Source of the DNA: Sacculina carcini
Taxonomy: Eukaryota > Arthropoda > Thecostraca > Sacculinidae
Assembly (NCBI GenBank): GCA_916048095.2
Contig: OU696573.1
Location: 4,922,608 to 4,986,607 of the forward strand
Length of the DNA stretch: 64,000 nucleotides
Reading direction: 5' to 3'
The notes under the pieces are model-generated. The model was not told where the DNA came from and did not search any database. It saw only the letters and a program-made list of their open reading frames with translations. The position numbers and the translations under genes were made by a program. Shown piece after piece: positions 19,915 through 30,116 of the stretch; within the stretch, counting starts at the first letter, position 1; each line of letters starts with the position of its first letter.

Positions 19915-20106
19915 TGTTGTGGCGTGTGCTAAATGTAATAATAAGCTAGTAGCGTTACAAACTGAGCGCTTTCGGCGCGTGTGCGACAATTGTGTACTGG
20001 GAGAAACACGTTGCTTACGTTCCATTATTTGCTTGTTTCATTTGAGGATTTAAATATATTCTGTTGTGTTATGTTGCTGGTTTTGTAAGAAATGCGATAC
20101 ACAACA
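19915..20106 (+). repeat. 3' LTR of gypsy 2
   Basis: 192 bp, apparently identical to the 5' LTR. Confidence 0.95.
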
Positions 20107-20124
20107 GACGATAGACATATCGAT
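20107..20124. other. 18-bp filler between gypsy 2 and right duplication copy
   Basis: GACGATAGACATATCGAT belongs to neither the LTR nor the left LINE A copy. It contains the inverted words ATCGAT and ATAGAC. It looks like end-joining filler. Confidence 0.7.
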
Positions 20125-21111
20125 AGACAATCGCTGATGCTCTTAACAAGTTTATCGTAAACATTGGATCAAAACTAGCCGAGACGTTAACATCTACAGG
20201 TAACCCGACCAGGTATGTCAATCCAGTTACACATAGCATGTCCTAACACCAGTCACACCATATGAATTACTAAACACTTTTCGTAATTGTCACAGTAAAA
20301 AGTCAACAGACATCCATTACCTTAGTATGGATACCGTGAAACAAACATCAGAGCTCATCGCAGAGCCATTGAGTTACATTATTTACCTTTATCTTTCGAA
20401 GAAGGAACGTTTCCGGAGATGATGAAAACTTCAAAAATTGTGCCTATTTACAAATCTGGAACTATTGAGTATATTATCAATCATCTACCCATTTCACTAT
20501 TGGTTCAAATTTCCAAAATTCTGGAGAAACTGTTTTGTAAAAGATTGGATAATTACTTTGCGAAACACAACATCATCAACGAGCAACAGTATGAGTTTCA
20601 AAAGGGGAAAACACTTCTCAAGCTATTTTACAACTTGTGGACGACACAACATCAATGGCTAATGGTGAATATATGGTAGGCGCTTTTCTGGACATAAAAT
20701 AAGCGTTCGACACAGTGTATCACGACAACTGGATGAATAAACTCAACCTATATGGAGTCCGAGGGAAGGATGTATCAATATGTATTCGTAAACAATACAA
20801 CCTCTGAATTGTCTGAGATATTCTTCTGTGTTCCACATGGGTCAATATTGTGACCCAAATGGTTTTTGTTATATGTTAACGATATATTGAACATCCCAGG
20901 TACAGGCAACATGCTACTGTTCGCCGACGACACAAATACATATTTCACGGGAAATGACTCTAATAATTTGCACGAACGCGTAAATCGTGAACTAGACAAC
21001 ATGTGTTTTTGGTTCTCGGACAACAAATTATCAATAAATGCAAATAAATCTGTCTACATGGCATTTCATAGCTGAAAAAAGTCAACCGGAATATACAGTA
21101 CGACTAAAAAT
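20125..21111 (+). repeat. Right copy of 987-bp direct duplication
   Basis: Second copy of 14374-15360. To its right the sequence runs on into the next part of LINE A, which the left copy lacks. Confidence 0.92.
20419..21075 (+). pseudogene. LINE A RT, second copy
   Basis: Duplicate of the RT pieces at 14668-15324, with the same stops and the same FADDT box. Copies made before decay would be expected to differ, so the duplication is younger than the decay. Confidence 0.8.
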
Positions 21112-21384
21112 GATATGACGAAAGTGGAAAAAGTACGATTTTGGGAGTTATTTTGGATGAAACACAAAATTGGAAACAACAGATATGTTCGGTTACAAAC
21201 AAGGTTCGGAAAATCAATATCACGTTGAGGAGAGTCAAAACAATCTTGAATAATGATACCAAACGTATTTTGTACAACACCATATAAAAACCGCATATTT
21301 AATACTGCTGTGAATCCTGGAGAAACACCTTTCCAACTTTCGTTCAAAAACTGGAAACACCTCAAAAGTATGCAATAGGACAGA

Positions 21385-21797
21385 TTGTCAATGCTAAATA
21401 CTTGGAGCATACTTATCCAATATAATTTTTATTTTAATATTTTGAAGTTCAAAGATGAGGTTAAGCTGAAAACATTAACGAATGTTCACTTGGCGTTTCA
21501 CAATACACTCCCCAGTAGACTGCAGAATGCCTTTCAGATAAATCTCCGTCATCCAACAAAATTTACGGTCAAATATTCACGGTTAAAGGTAAAAAATATG
21601 TCATTTTTTCGAGAAGGAATAAGGCTATGGAATAAATTGCCAGAACAAATTAAAAAGTGCAGGTCGTTGCCTATATTAAAAAAACAATTTGTGAAAATGA
21701 AAATGGACGATTATAAAGTGGCTCCCCACTACTACCTACATTTTCAATTGGTGCATATGTGTGATAAGAACGAAATTGTCACATGTGAGCCTCAATG
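21385..21797 (+). pseudogene. LINE A C-terminal region
   Basis: VKLKTLTNVHLAFHNTLPSR, then FFREGIRLWNKLPEQIKKC and LPILKKQFVKMK: the post-RT C-terminal segment of CR1/Jockey-type LINEs (R-LWN-LP motif). The frame is cut at CEPQC by gypsy 3 and resumes at 25905. Confidence 0.75.
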
Positions 21798-22041
21798 TGT
21801 GAGGTGGCATCATTGTAAATAATAATTGAGGCGTCATACGCTGCGCGTTAGCGACAAGGTGACAAATGATTTTGTGTTTGGAGTGATGTGGATTTTGTGT
21901 GTGGAGGGAGTGAGGTGTGTGGTGCATGCGAGTGTTTTGGTATGGTGAGAACGTTCTGATATCGTTATTGGTGTAGCGTTTGTTGAATAATATATATATT
22001 CGAAAAATTGCAATTTCCGTGTTGTTTCATAAAACAATACA
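21798..22041 (+). repeat. 5' LTR of gypsy 3
   Basis: 244 bp, TG...CA. Shares GTGAGAACGTTCTGATAT and an A/T run before TCGAAAATTGCAATTTCC with the right copy. Confidence 0.8.
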
Positions 22042-22784
22042 TGGCGCAGCCGACATCTACTCTTGAAGAGCAGATACAAAAACTGACATTAGCAGTCAGC
22101 CAGTTTGTAGAGCACAGTGCTCGCCGAGAAGCTGAGTACGAGCGAATTCTGTCAGCTGAACGCAATCAGAATATATCTGGCGAATCCAGAGCAATAAAGC
22201 TTCCCAACAACAATGCTCCAATTTTGCATTATTCGTGCTCTTTGAATGAGTTTGATACGTGGAGATACAAATTCACTGGGCACGTTTCTCTTTGTGGCAT
22301 TGATAAACTACCTATAAAAGAACAACAAGCAGTGCTTCATACTTCAATTGATGAGGACTGGTCACGTTCTCTGCGTTATAGCCTCGAAAACAGGGATGAT
22401 GTTCCACTGACCGAATGTATTTCGAAAATGGAGTCATTCTTGCGCTCTCAGCGGAACATAACTCTCGACCGTCGTGATTTTTATCTGCGTAGTCAAGCCG
22501 GTGAGAATTTTGATGATTTTTTGTGCTCTGTCAAAGAAATCATGTCGTTCTGCGATTTCTGCACATCATGCAGCAGCAACAGACTGCGCGACAAAATTCT
22601 AATGGGTACATCTGACGACAATGCGTTACATCAAATGCTCCAAGATAAGGATTTGACTCTCGAAAAATCTGTCGCTATTTGTCGATCATCAGAAACCGCT
22701 GCTGTCAATTCGTCGGCGATAAAGCAGCCGGAAAAAACATATTTCTGTGTCAAATGTTCGCGGCAAATCATCTCACGCCACTGA
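22041..22784 (+). pseudogene. gag: Gypsy 3 Gag
   Basis: The ATG at 22041 overlaps the last base of the LTR and the primer site (TGGCGCAGCCG from 22042), giving MAQPTSTLEEQIQKLTLAVS. The Gag core reads LNEFDTWRYKFTGHVSLCGI and later RDFYLRSQAGENFDDFLCSV. The frame stops at 22784 within the zinc-knuckle region (CVKCSRQIISRH-stop). The next cysteines (CSRCGRLVEAQTHKC) continue in another frame, so at least one indel lies there. Confidence 0.8.
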
Positions 22785-23039
22785 GAAGTCACTGTGTTCA
22801 AGATGCGGTCGTTTGGTGGAAGCACAAACCCACAAATGTCCTGCAGCCGGCACAAAGGGCACGGTATGTGGCAAACCGAACCACTTTGCAGCGGTGTGCC
22901 GCAGTTCTAGCAGATAGAATAGATCGGACAAAAATAAATCTTCGCATTCACCAAAACGTCGAGGGACAAATCTCAGGCGTATCACGATTAGTGACATCAG
23001 CCACGGGAGAAAGAAGCGACGCAAAGTACCACCTGTAAA

Positions 23040-24075
23040 AATTCGTGTCAGACCATCGAAAGGCGCATCGACAGAAGTGTCGTGGGTCGCCGACACCGGC
23101 GCCGAGGTATCCGTTATCAACGCTTGCGTTGCCAATAAACTTGCCATCAAACAATCTGAACTATGCCCGTGCAGTGAGAGACTCCGGTCAGCCAATGGTG
23201 GGCACCTGTACTGCATAGGCACCTGCACCGCCACTCTTGAGCTCGGTGATGAGTCGTGCAGCACTACATTGTATGTGGTGCCAGCGACGAACGACGCGCT
23301 TTTGTCGTGGGTGCACGCGGTTGACCTGCGCATCATTCACCGAGAGTTTCCACAGCAAATTCCAGTGCAGAATGTAACTACGCAAAGAAGGGAGGACTCG
23401 ACCATCGTGATAAAAGCAACCGCACAAGCCGAACGCAAGTCACTTTCTGTAATCAACAACCAGATCGACCTGAAACGTCCGACCTGGAAGCAGATGCGCA
23501 GCCCAACGCTTGATGAACGATCACAACATCTTGCAGAACTGAAAGCAGGCTTTCTGATCGATGAACTGCTTCAACAGTCAATCCATGAACTGCTTCAACA
23601 GGACGTCATCGAGGCTGTGACTCACCCGACCGAATGGTGTCATGCTGTTGTGCCCGTGCCAAAGCGTAGAGAAGGTTCCATTGTTGATTGTAGACTCACT
23701 ATCGATCTAATAACACCCAACAAGTATTTGAAACGACCAACTCATCCTGTGAGAGCTGGCATGGATGTAGTCTCTAGCATAAAACCAGGAGCAAAATATT
23801 TTAGCACATTGGATGCTAAAAATGGTTATTTTCAAATATCCATCCACGAAGATGATAGAGATCTAACATGTTTTGTCACACCATGGGGTCGCTTCAGACT
23901 AAAAAGAGCACCCATGGGCTTGGCTTCAAGCGGCGATGTATACAACACGAGATGCGATGCTGCTCTTGCTGGTGTGATGAATGTTGGCAAAGTGGTTGAT
24001 GATATGATTGTGTACAGTGAAGACTACGACAGTCACCTGGAAGACATTTGGCAGTTGTTAAAGTTTGAAAGTTGA
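23040..24075 (+). pseudogene. pol: Gypsy 3 protease and RT, first part
   Basis: Protease WVADTGAEVSVINACV, then a long spacer and RT: VIEAVTHPTEWCHAVVPVPK, YFSTLDAKNGYFQISI, GRFRLKRAPMGLASSGDVY and the catalytic VVDDMIVYSED. The frame breaks at about 24060 and resumes one frame over at 24065. The RT active site is FVDD-like (VVDD). Confidence 0.85.
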
Positions 24076-24826
24076 TAAGTTTGACTGCGCGCAATCGCTA
24101 GTGCATTTTTGTGGGTTTGACGTGGAACCAAACGGATATTCGGTTGACCAAAAGAAAATTCGCCCAATCAAGGAATTTCCTAGGCCGAATAATCTAACCG
24201 AGCTTCGCTCATTCCTAGGGTTAGCCTGCTGCTGCTGGGACAATCAGCTGGGACAATTTTCGACCAAAATTGCTGGTACCGCCGCATCACTATACGAACT
24301 TTTGAAGAAAGATGTGGAATGGCATTGGGAGGAGTGCGTTCATACACGCGATTTCGAAGCAACGAAAAATATACTGAATTCTCCCCCAATACTGGATTTC
24401 TTCCGGCCGTCACGAGAGACTCTCGTGGAGGCAGATGCATCTCGTCTAAAGGGACTCGGATTTGTGGTACGTCAGCTAGATGAGAGCAAGAAATGGCGTC
24501 TCATCCAGTGCGGTTCGCGGCGACTTTCAGATACAGAAACTTGCTACGCCGCTGTTGAACAAGAGCTATTGGCTGTAGTATGGGCCTGCAGTAAAACTAA
24601 CAACTACCTCGCTGGTCTGAATAATTTCACGATCATTACTGATCATAAACCTCTTCTTCCAATCCTGAATTCAAAAGGTCTAGGGGTATTGCCAATATTC
24701 GTTTGCAGCGGCTACGAGCGAAGCTGGCTCATCTCGAATTTACGGCTGCATGGTGCCCTGGCAAGAAGCACGCAGCTGCCGATTGTCTCTCCCGAGCTCC
24801 GCTCGACGGCGAAGAAGACGAAATAG
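24065..24826 (+). pseudogene. pol: Gypsy 3 RT end and RNase H
   Basis: KFDCAQSLVHFCGF and LTELRSFLGLACC (RT thumb and connection), then RNase H VEADASRLKGLGFVV, YAAVEQELLAVVWAC and ITDHKPLLPIL. Another frameshift near 24690 moves the rest (FTAAWCPGKKHAAADCLSRA) to the next frame. Confidence 0.82.
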
Positions 24827-25806
24827 CTCTGGATCCGGTTCCTGAAATTGGTGTTGCAGCAGTGGCTCACTTAACGCATGAGAGCGACGAAGAGAGCTAT
24901 ATAACTGACGATGGCCTTCTAGGTGAAATCGAAGATGCGATAATGAGTGATCCGGAGTGCATTTGCCTCAAAGAAGCTATTCGACATGGCTTTCCCGATG
25001 ATAGTCACGCCTGTCGAGATGAGATAAAACCTTACTGGAACATCAGAAGTTCATTATATGTAGACGGAGATTTGATACTCTACGGAAAACGTCTTGTAGT
25101 TCCTCGTAAAATGCGACGATATATCATCCGACGACTTCATAGTGGACACCAGGGCAAGAATCGCACTATAGGTCGAGCACGACAGTCGGTATTCTGGCCG
25201 ACAATACAAAATGATGTCAAAATGGCTGTATCGTCATGCTCTTCATGTCGTCATTACCACAACAGTCAACCTAAAGAGTCATACTATTGTGACGATCAAC
25301 CTACCAGAGTGTTTGAAAGTGTTGCCACTGATTACTTTTAGCACGCCGGCCGTACTTACCTCATATATGTGGACAGATATTCTAACTGGCCTTGTGTCGC
25401 AGAATGCCCACGGTCAGACGCCACATCACGACATCTCATCCGGACGCTGCGTCAGTTGTTCGCAACGTTCGGCGTACCCAACCGTCTTCGCAGCGACGGT
25501 GGACCGCAATACACTTCTCGCCGAACGAGAGACTTCCTTATGCGCTGGAAAGTGCAGCATGATGTAAGCAGTGTCGAATATCCGCAGGGGAATGGTATTG
25601 CGGAATCAGCGCTCAAGCGCATTAAGCGCTTAGTGCAGAAGGTGAAGTCTAACGGGGAACTAGATGATGACGCTTTCACTGAAGGCTTGCTGGAATTGCG
25701 GAATACTCCGGGCGCAGATGGGCAATCACCAGCGGAAATTTTATTCGGCCACTCTATCCAAGTGATTTTGAGGAGTATGGTGCTTGTGAGTGTTTTGGTG
25801 TGGTGA
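24703..25806 (+). pseudogene. pol: Gypsy 3 RNase H end and integrase
   Basis: After the ADCLSRAP RNase H end comes an integrase zinc finger (HSGHQGKNRTIGRARQSVFW ... CSSCRHY). A TAG at 25339-25341 interrupts ATDYF-stop-HAGRTYLIYVD at the first catalytic Asp region. The core continues as RLRSDGGPQYTSRRTRDFL and YPQGNGIAESALKRIKR (second D and E present). The protein is lost after PAEILFGHS, where sequence jumps to the right LTR. Confidence 0.82.
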
Positions 25807-25899
25807 GAACGTTCTGATATTGTTATTGGTGTAAGCGTTTGTTGAATAATATATATATTCGAAAATTGCAATTTCCGCGTTGTTTCATAAAACAATACA
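25765..25899 (+). repeat. 3' LTR of gypsy 3, 5'-shortened
   Basis: About 135 bp matching the end of 21798-22041, with several substitutions; TSD CAATG follows. Confidence 0.75.
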
Positions 25900-25904
25900 C
25901 AATG

Positions 25905-26153
25905 TGTGCTGAATTTTGTCCTCTGCACAACCACCATGGTATGTTCACTATGTTATTGTATTGTTTATTCCGACGTTTCATATATTGTCGAATGTTTTGT
26001 GCGTGAGCTCATGGTTCAACAAGCAATTGAGCTTCATGGACCTGGCGTGTTTGTTTTTGTCTGTATTCGACTCATGTTTTTGTCTTGTTTGTGTTGTTTT
26101 TGTCTGTCTGTGTTCAATTGAAGTGTTGCCAAAATATATTTCATTTCATTTCA
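25905..26153 (+). pseudogene. LINE A 3' end and tail
   Basis: Starts TGTGCTGAATTTTGTCC, which continues the LINE A frame interrupted at 21797, then a T/G-rich 3' UTR. It ends in repeated ATTTC units near 26136-26153, the kind of simple-repeat tail found on CR1-like LINEs. Confidence 0.6.
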
Positions 26154-26422
26154 TATTCAAGACCAAGGTGGAGCAACACAACACTCTCGATACCTACACC
26201 ACAACACCTCGCAACGGACTCACAACACCTATCGATATTGATCAAGTACCAAAGCTTTGTGAATCTCAGCCAAGCATTTCCGATTTATCACCATTTCAGA
26301 TGTGGCAGCGCATTTTTTCCGATAAAATAATAGACATAATTGTGAGCCAAACAAATTTGTACGCGACGAGAGACAACAACGCAGCCGGTTTTTGGGGGCT
26401 CCTCACATTGGTTTTTGGGTGA
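26154..26422 (+). pseudogene. piggyBac transposase middle fragment
   Basis: The frame reads LSPFQMWQRIFSDKIIDIIV followed by SQTNLYATRDN. This resembles the opening of the piggyBac DDE_Tnp_1_7 domain (start like LSP-ELF--FF-DE---LIV-ETN-YA). It is cut after GFWGLL. It lies right after LINE A and in the same orientation as the N-terminal piece at 13925, so the two may be halves of one copy split by LINE A. Confidence 0.55.
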
Positions 26423-26582
26423 GTGAAGCATATAACTGCTACGGCCCTGCAATTAGGAAACTAGCTATAATACTCAATGAAGACATTTACAGGCATTATC
26501 ATATCTATATTTAACAACAGAAAAGATCATACAATTCTGACGCAAAAATGCCGTGCTGAATAGTCATGTGCTAAGTAATTAT

Positions 26583-28135
26583 TAGGGCTGTCAAAAAAGT
26601 AACCTAAAAAACAGAAAAAAGTAACTTTATTTTCGAGAAAAAGTAACCTAAAAAAGTAACCTAAAAAAGTAACCTAAAAAACCTGAGTTTTAATGTTATT
26701 ATCACTTTTGTATCGCTTTATCACATGTTTATCACGCCTTTGCTTATTAGTGCGCTATATGAAATACACGGTTTGTTTGATGTTTGTTCTTGAACATAAA
26801 AAGTAACCTAATAAGCAATAAAGTAACCTAAAAATAACCTTCAAAAAAGATCAATTTCTGTTTGCAGTTCTGAAGGAAGAAAATACACCAGTCCTTCTTT
26901 TCTATCCTCTTTCCGAGTTGGCACTATTTTTCCACCCTCTCTACGATCTGGTACCATTTTTACAACAAACCACCAAACGTGACTTAATATGATTTGGCTA
27001 AGCTCGCAAAAAGGAGCATAACCATCAAAATGTAATTTATAGTGGAAAGCTAATACAAATGCGAAAAACAATAATTGCAAATGTAAATATTTTTAGTAAT
27101 GGTCGCATTAATGTTCTTTATATTGTTTCAATGGAACATTTTATCAAATAGAGCGTGATACAGCTTGTATATCAGTGTAAACGCAAACACTGCATGTGTG
27201 AATGCGTCCTCCCATATGTAGCTCACAGTCTTATAAATGTCAAACGTGGGAAAATGGCGCTATCTCACGCCCTGAAAATCACGTGCTAATTCCTGTTCAA
27301 GTAAATGCGTACTGTCAAGCGCTACATTATTATTATTATTATTATTAATTACAGGCAAATCCAGTAGCATGGGAAGAGTGCAAGCACTATTACCACCCTA
27401 AGGTGGCCCCATGTACCGGAAGCGCCCAAAAGATTAAGAGAGAAAGAGAGTTCGAAGAGAAATAAGTCTAGAAAGAGAGCTGGAAAGAAAATAATAAATA
27501 AATAACAATAAATAATAAACCATCATCCGATAACAATCCATAATGTCACTCCGCCCACGTTCCTCAATAAATAATAACAATGCAGTATCTGGTACAGTGC
27601 AGTATCTGGTATAGAGAGTTCACACATCGTGCTATACCACGCTCGAAACATCTCACGGCACGTGGACATATACTAAAATGGAACGACGCTGTCCTGCGTA
27701 CCCAAAAACGTATAAATATCGAGTAGTACAGATAATAAGATGAAGATTAATTGCTAAATCCTAACAGCAGAAAATTTTACATTTCGTGATCTTCAGACCT
27801 GATATTCCATCTATTCTCCTATTTTATCCTCATGTATACCGTTTTTGTGCCTCTTATCTGCAAAAAGTCACCAAACTTCGTGGTAAACTTACCTAATAAC
27901 AAGAAAAATATCAAAAGGTAACCTGACGATAAAAAAGTAGCCTAAAAAGCAAAAAAGTAACCTAACGATGAAAAAGTAACTTTTGGTAACCTAATAACTT
28001 TTTTAATAATTATCGTACACAACTTTTTCATGCAGTTTTAGGTAGCTTATGAAAGGTGAAAAAGTAAGTTTTAGGTGTAAGTTTAAGGTTCACCTTTAGG
28101 TGAAAAAGTAAGTTTATTAACTTTTGACATCCCTA
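26583..28135. mobile_element. hAT-type non-autonomous element with 8-bp TSD
   Basis: Flanked by perfect GTAATTAT duplications (26575-26582 and 28136-28143). Ends are TAGGGCTGTCAAAAAAGTAA and, on the other strand, TAGGGATGTCAAAAGTTAAT. Both subterminal zones carry many copies of GTAACCTAAAA (about 26598-26830 and 27900-28100), which could be transposase-binding repeats. No transposase is seen; the longest frame (26841-27080 minus) has no recognisable motif. An ATT microsatellite (27327-27349) and A-rich sequence lie in the middle. Confidence 0.88.
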
Positions 28136-28143
28136 GTAATTAT

Positions 28144-28857
28144 GTATATACATTACATATTGTATTCAAAAAGGGAATTATGTTTATGTTTTCTTCTTTG
28201 AGACTGTTCTCTCTATGTTATATAAGTTCACCGGCTTTTGAAAATGCGCTTTCGCCGCCGCTTTTGAAAAGCGGCTTTTGGCGCTGGCAGTTTGACTGAC
28301 AAACTATTTTAGACGCGTACAACCATGACAGCCTGTTGATTTCACTCATAACAGACTGAGTGAAAACACGGTTTCCACACAAATATGATATATAAATAGA
28401 TGAAATACCTACCACAAATATGATATGAAATAGAAAACACTGTTTTCTCGTATATGTATGTTTGTATGTTGAGAGTATCTGCGTGTCATAGCCCATGCAT
28501 TATCAGTGTGATATTGTGTAGTATAGTTGCCCATATGAGGGTGTGTGTATGTGCATGTGCCCACCGGTCCGTGCCATGCCAATGATGTGCGTCTTTGTGT
28601 TATTGTGTCCTTGCATACCGCCTAGGTGCATCAACTCTTGTAAATATGGTATTATCATTCAACCCTTTGCGTGTGTGTGCTATAAGCTGCAAATATCATA
28701 TGTTTGAGCCAGATCCAAAGAAGGCTCCACTTGCTAAATAAACATTCAAATAATATATTAAGTATATTTTCACCTGAAATGGCGATTTTGCGTGAATAAC
28801 ATTGAACGACGACTTGACAGAAATAGCCCAAAACCTCACCAAATTGCAGGAATTATG
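28144..28857. other. No gene seen
   Basis: T/G-rich sequence near 28500-28680 and AT-rich remainder; nothing recognisable. Confidence 0.6.
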
Positions 28858-29093
28858 AGGGGCGTTCAATAAGTAATCCACGATCCACTTCCAGTTGTCT
28901 GATCTTGAGGATATTTTTGTATGTGTAATGTTTTATATCTCTATGGGTTATGCAGAAAATTTGTGCTCTAAACTAATTGTGACTTTTTAGCTACAGGCAT
29001 TTGAGCTGAGTCAGGTGTGAAATGGAGCCTGTTGAGTGTCGCGCAGTTATTCGGTTTTTGTATTTGATAGGACGCACACAACAAGAGACCTTT
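28858..29093 (+). pseudogene. Mariner 5' end and transposase N terminus
   Basis: AGGGGCGTTCAATAAGTAAT at 28858 resembles mariner terminal repeats. An ATG at 29022 reads MEPVECRAVIRFLYLIGRTQ, the N-terminal helix-turn-helix start of mariner transposases, and is cut soon after. The rest is missing, replaced by LTR-like sequence leading to a gypsy gag. Confidence 0.7.
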
Positions 29094-29295
29094 GATTGTC
29101 GTATTTTGTTATTTATACAATTCGCGTAGATATTGTATTATGTGCGTTGTTTTTGTTATTGCTGCGTCGTTGTTTATGGTTGATCGTTCCTGAAATATAT
29201 ATCGAATAAAGCCTGGTGCAAATGCTTATTTCTACGGATTGCTATGCCATTTTATTCGATTTAAATTTTCTTCGTCTGGTAAAATTTTACATACT

Positions 29296-29820
29296 ATGGA
29301 TAAGATACTGCGTGTTGAAAAGTTTGATGTACCACCTACCGATCCCAATGCGGGAAAACAGTGGAAACTCTGGTTTCGTGGTTTCAAATATTTCCTGTCA
29401 ACAATTTACAGTCACCAACCAGACAAGTTAGAGGTTTTGTTTTTGCATATCGGTACAAATATGTCTGCGCTGATTGAGTCTTGTAGCGACTATGCTTCTG
29501 CTATTTCCACACTCGATAAGAACTACGTGAAAACGCCGATTGAAGTACATGCGCGACACTTGCTATCAACAAAAACGCAGCAACCAGACGAAGACGTCGA
29601 TACTTTTATTCAATCACTTGTGCAGTTATCAAGTGACTGCAATTTCGTAGCTGTGTCAGCTACCGAGCACCGTGATATGTTTGTGCGTGACTCCTTCATC
29701 CGAGGTCATAAGTCACCTAATATGCGTGTGCGGCTCCTGGCAAAATAGAACCTGTCTAGATGAAGCTGTTCAACAAGCCAGAGCATTATACCAAGCACAG
29801 AAAAGAGCCGAGTAGTATAA
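29296..29820 (+). pseudogene. gag: Gypsy 4 Gag fragment
   Basis: ATG at 29296 reads MDKILRVEKFDVPPTDPNAG. VDTFIQSLVQLSSDCNFVAV and FVRDSFIRGHKSPNMRVRLL parallel the Gag of gypsy 1 (DQYIQTLRELAKDCGFISV, IRDAFIRGLSSDEIRQRLL), so it is the same Gag type. A frame change at the stop near 29748 continues as CLDEAVQQARALYQAQKRAE. Zinc knuckles and Pol are missing. AATAAA at 29205 in the upstream sequence fits an LTR, but no partner LTR was found. Confidence 0.75.
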
Positions 29821-29939
29821 TCATCCTGTTTCATTCGACACGTGCGCTGAGGCCGCTGCTGGTCGAGCTACGTCGGAAAGTGGTTCTATTCTAGACTCCA
29901 GGGACTCTGGTTGCCATTTGTGCTGGCTGGTGTACCTGC

Positions 29940-30111
29940 TGCCTCTCAATACCTCAATTGTCGATCGTATGGTCGATGTGATTATCAACAGCCCTTCGCC
30001 TACGCAACACACATTGTACCTGGACAACCATTTCACATCATACGACCTACTGAAGTCACTGGCAGAAAAAATATGAAAGTCACCGGCACTGTTCGTGAAA
30101 AAAAGAACTGA
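29940..30111 (+). pseudogene. piggyBac transposase core fragment
   Basis: VDRMVDVIINSPSP and LYLDNHFTSYDLLKSLAEKN, then MKVTGTVREKKN: the conserved DNxFTS block (with its aspartate) and TGTVR of piggyBac transposases. Third piggyBac piece in plus orientation after 13925 and 26154. Confidence 0.75.
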
Positions 30112-30116
30112 TGGAG

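Larger units (their letters stand above)
15361..20106 (+). mobile_element. Ty3/gypsy retrotransposon 2, intact, identical LTRs
   Basis: LTRs of 192 bp at 15361-15552 and 19915-20106 (TGTTGTGG ... ACACAACA) look identical base for base. The primer site starts TGGCGACGAGGATGGGAT, and a purine tract GGTGGGGAGG precedes the 3' LTR. One long Gag-Pol frame is intact, so this is among the youngest insertions in the window. It has no 5-bp target duplication: the flanks are a 987-bp duplication of LINE A plus an 18-bp filler. It is antisense to the host gene. Confidence 0.95.
21798..25899 (+). mobile_element. Ty3/gypsy retrotransposon 3, decayed, inserted in LINE A
   Basis: The left LTR runs from 21798 (TGTGAGG) to 22041 (AATACA). 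The right LTR ends at 25899 and is flanked by CAATG (25900-25904), matching CAATG at 21793-21797. The right LTR seems shortened: it is recognisable only from about 25765, directly after a truncated integrase, so a deletion removed the Pol end and the LTR start. LTR pairs differ at several sites. Removing the element rejoins the LINE A reading frame. Confidence 0.88.
14140..26153 (+). mobile_element. LINE A (non-LTR retrotransposon), interrupted by two gypsy elements
   Basis: Pieces in order: linker after the endonuclease (14140-14495), RT start (14668-14928), RT core with FADDT (15115-15324), C-terminal region (21385-21797), then after a gypsy insertion the last codons (CEPQC rejoined to AEFCPLHNHHG at 25905) and a 3' UTR ending near 26153 in ATTTC-type repeats. 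It is a CR1/Jockey-like LINE by RT wording. Many stops show it is dead. No endonuclease is present, so the copy is 5' truncated. Confidence 0.75.

Noticed and set aside
29205..29258. Self-priming in gypsy 4 like gypsy 1
   Set aside because: Only about 10 nt of complementarity (ATCGAATAAA with TTTATTCGAT), overlapping a polyadenylation signal, and LTR boundaries are unknown; could be chance.
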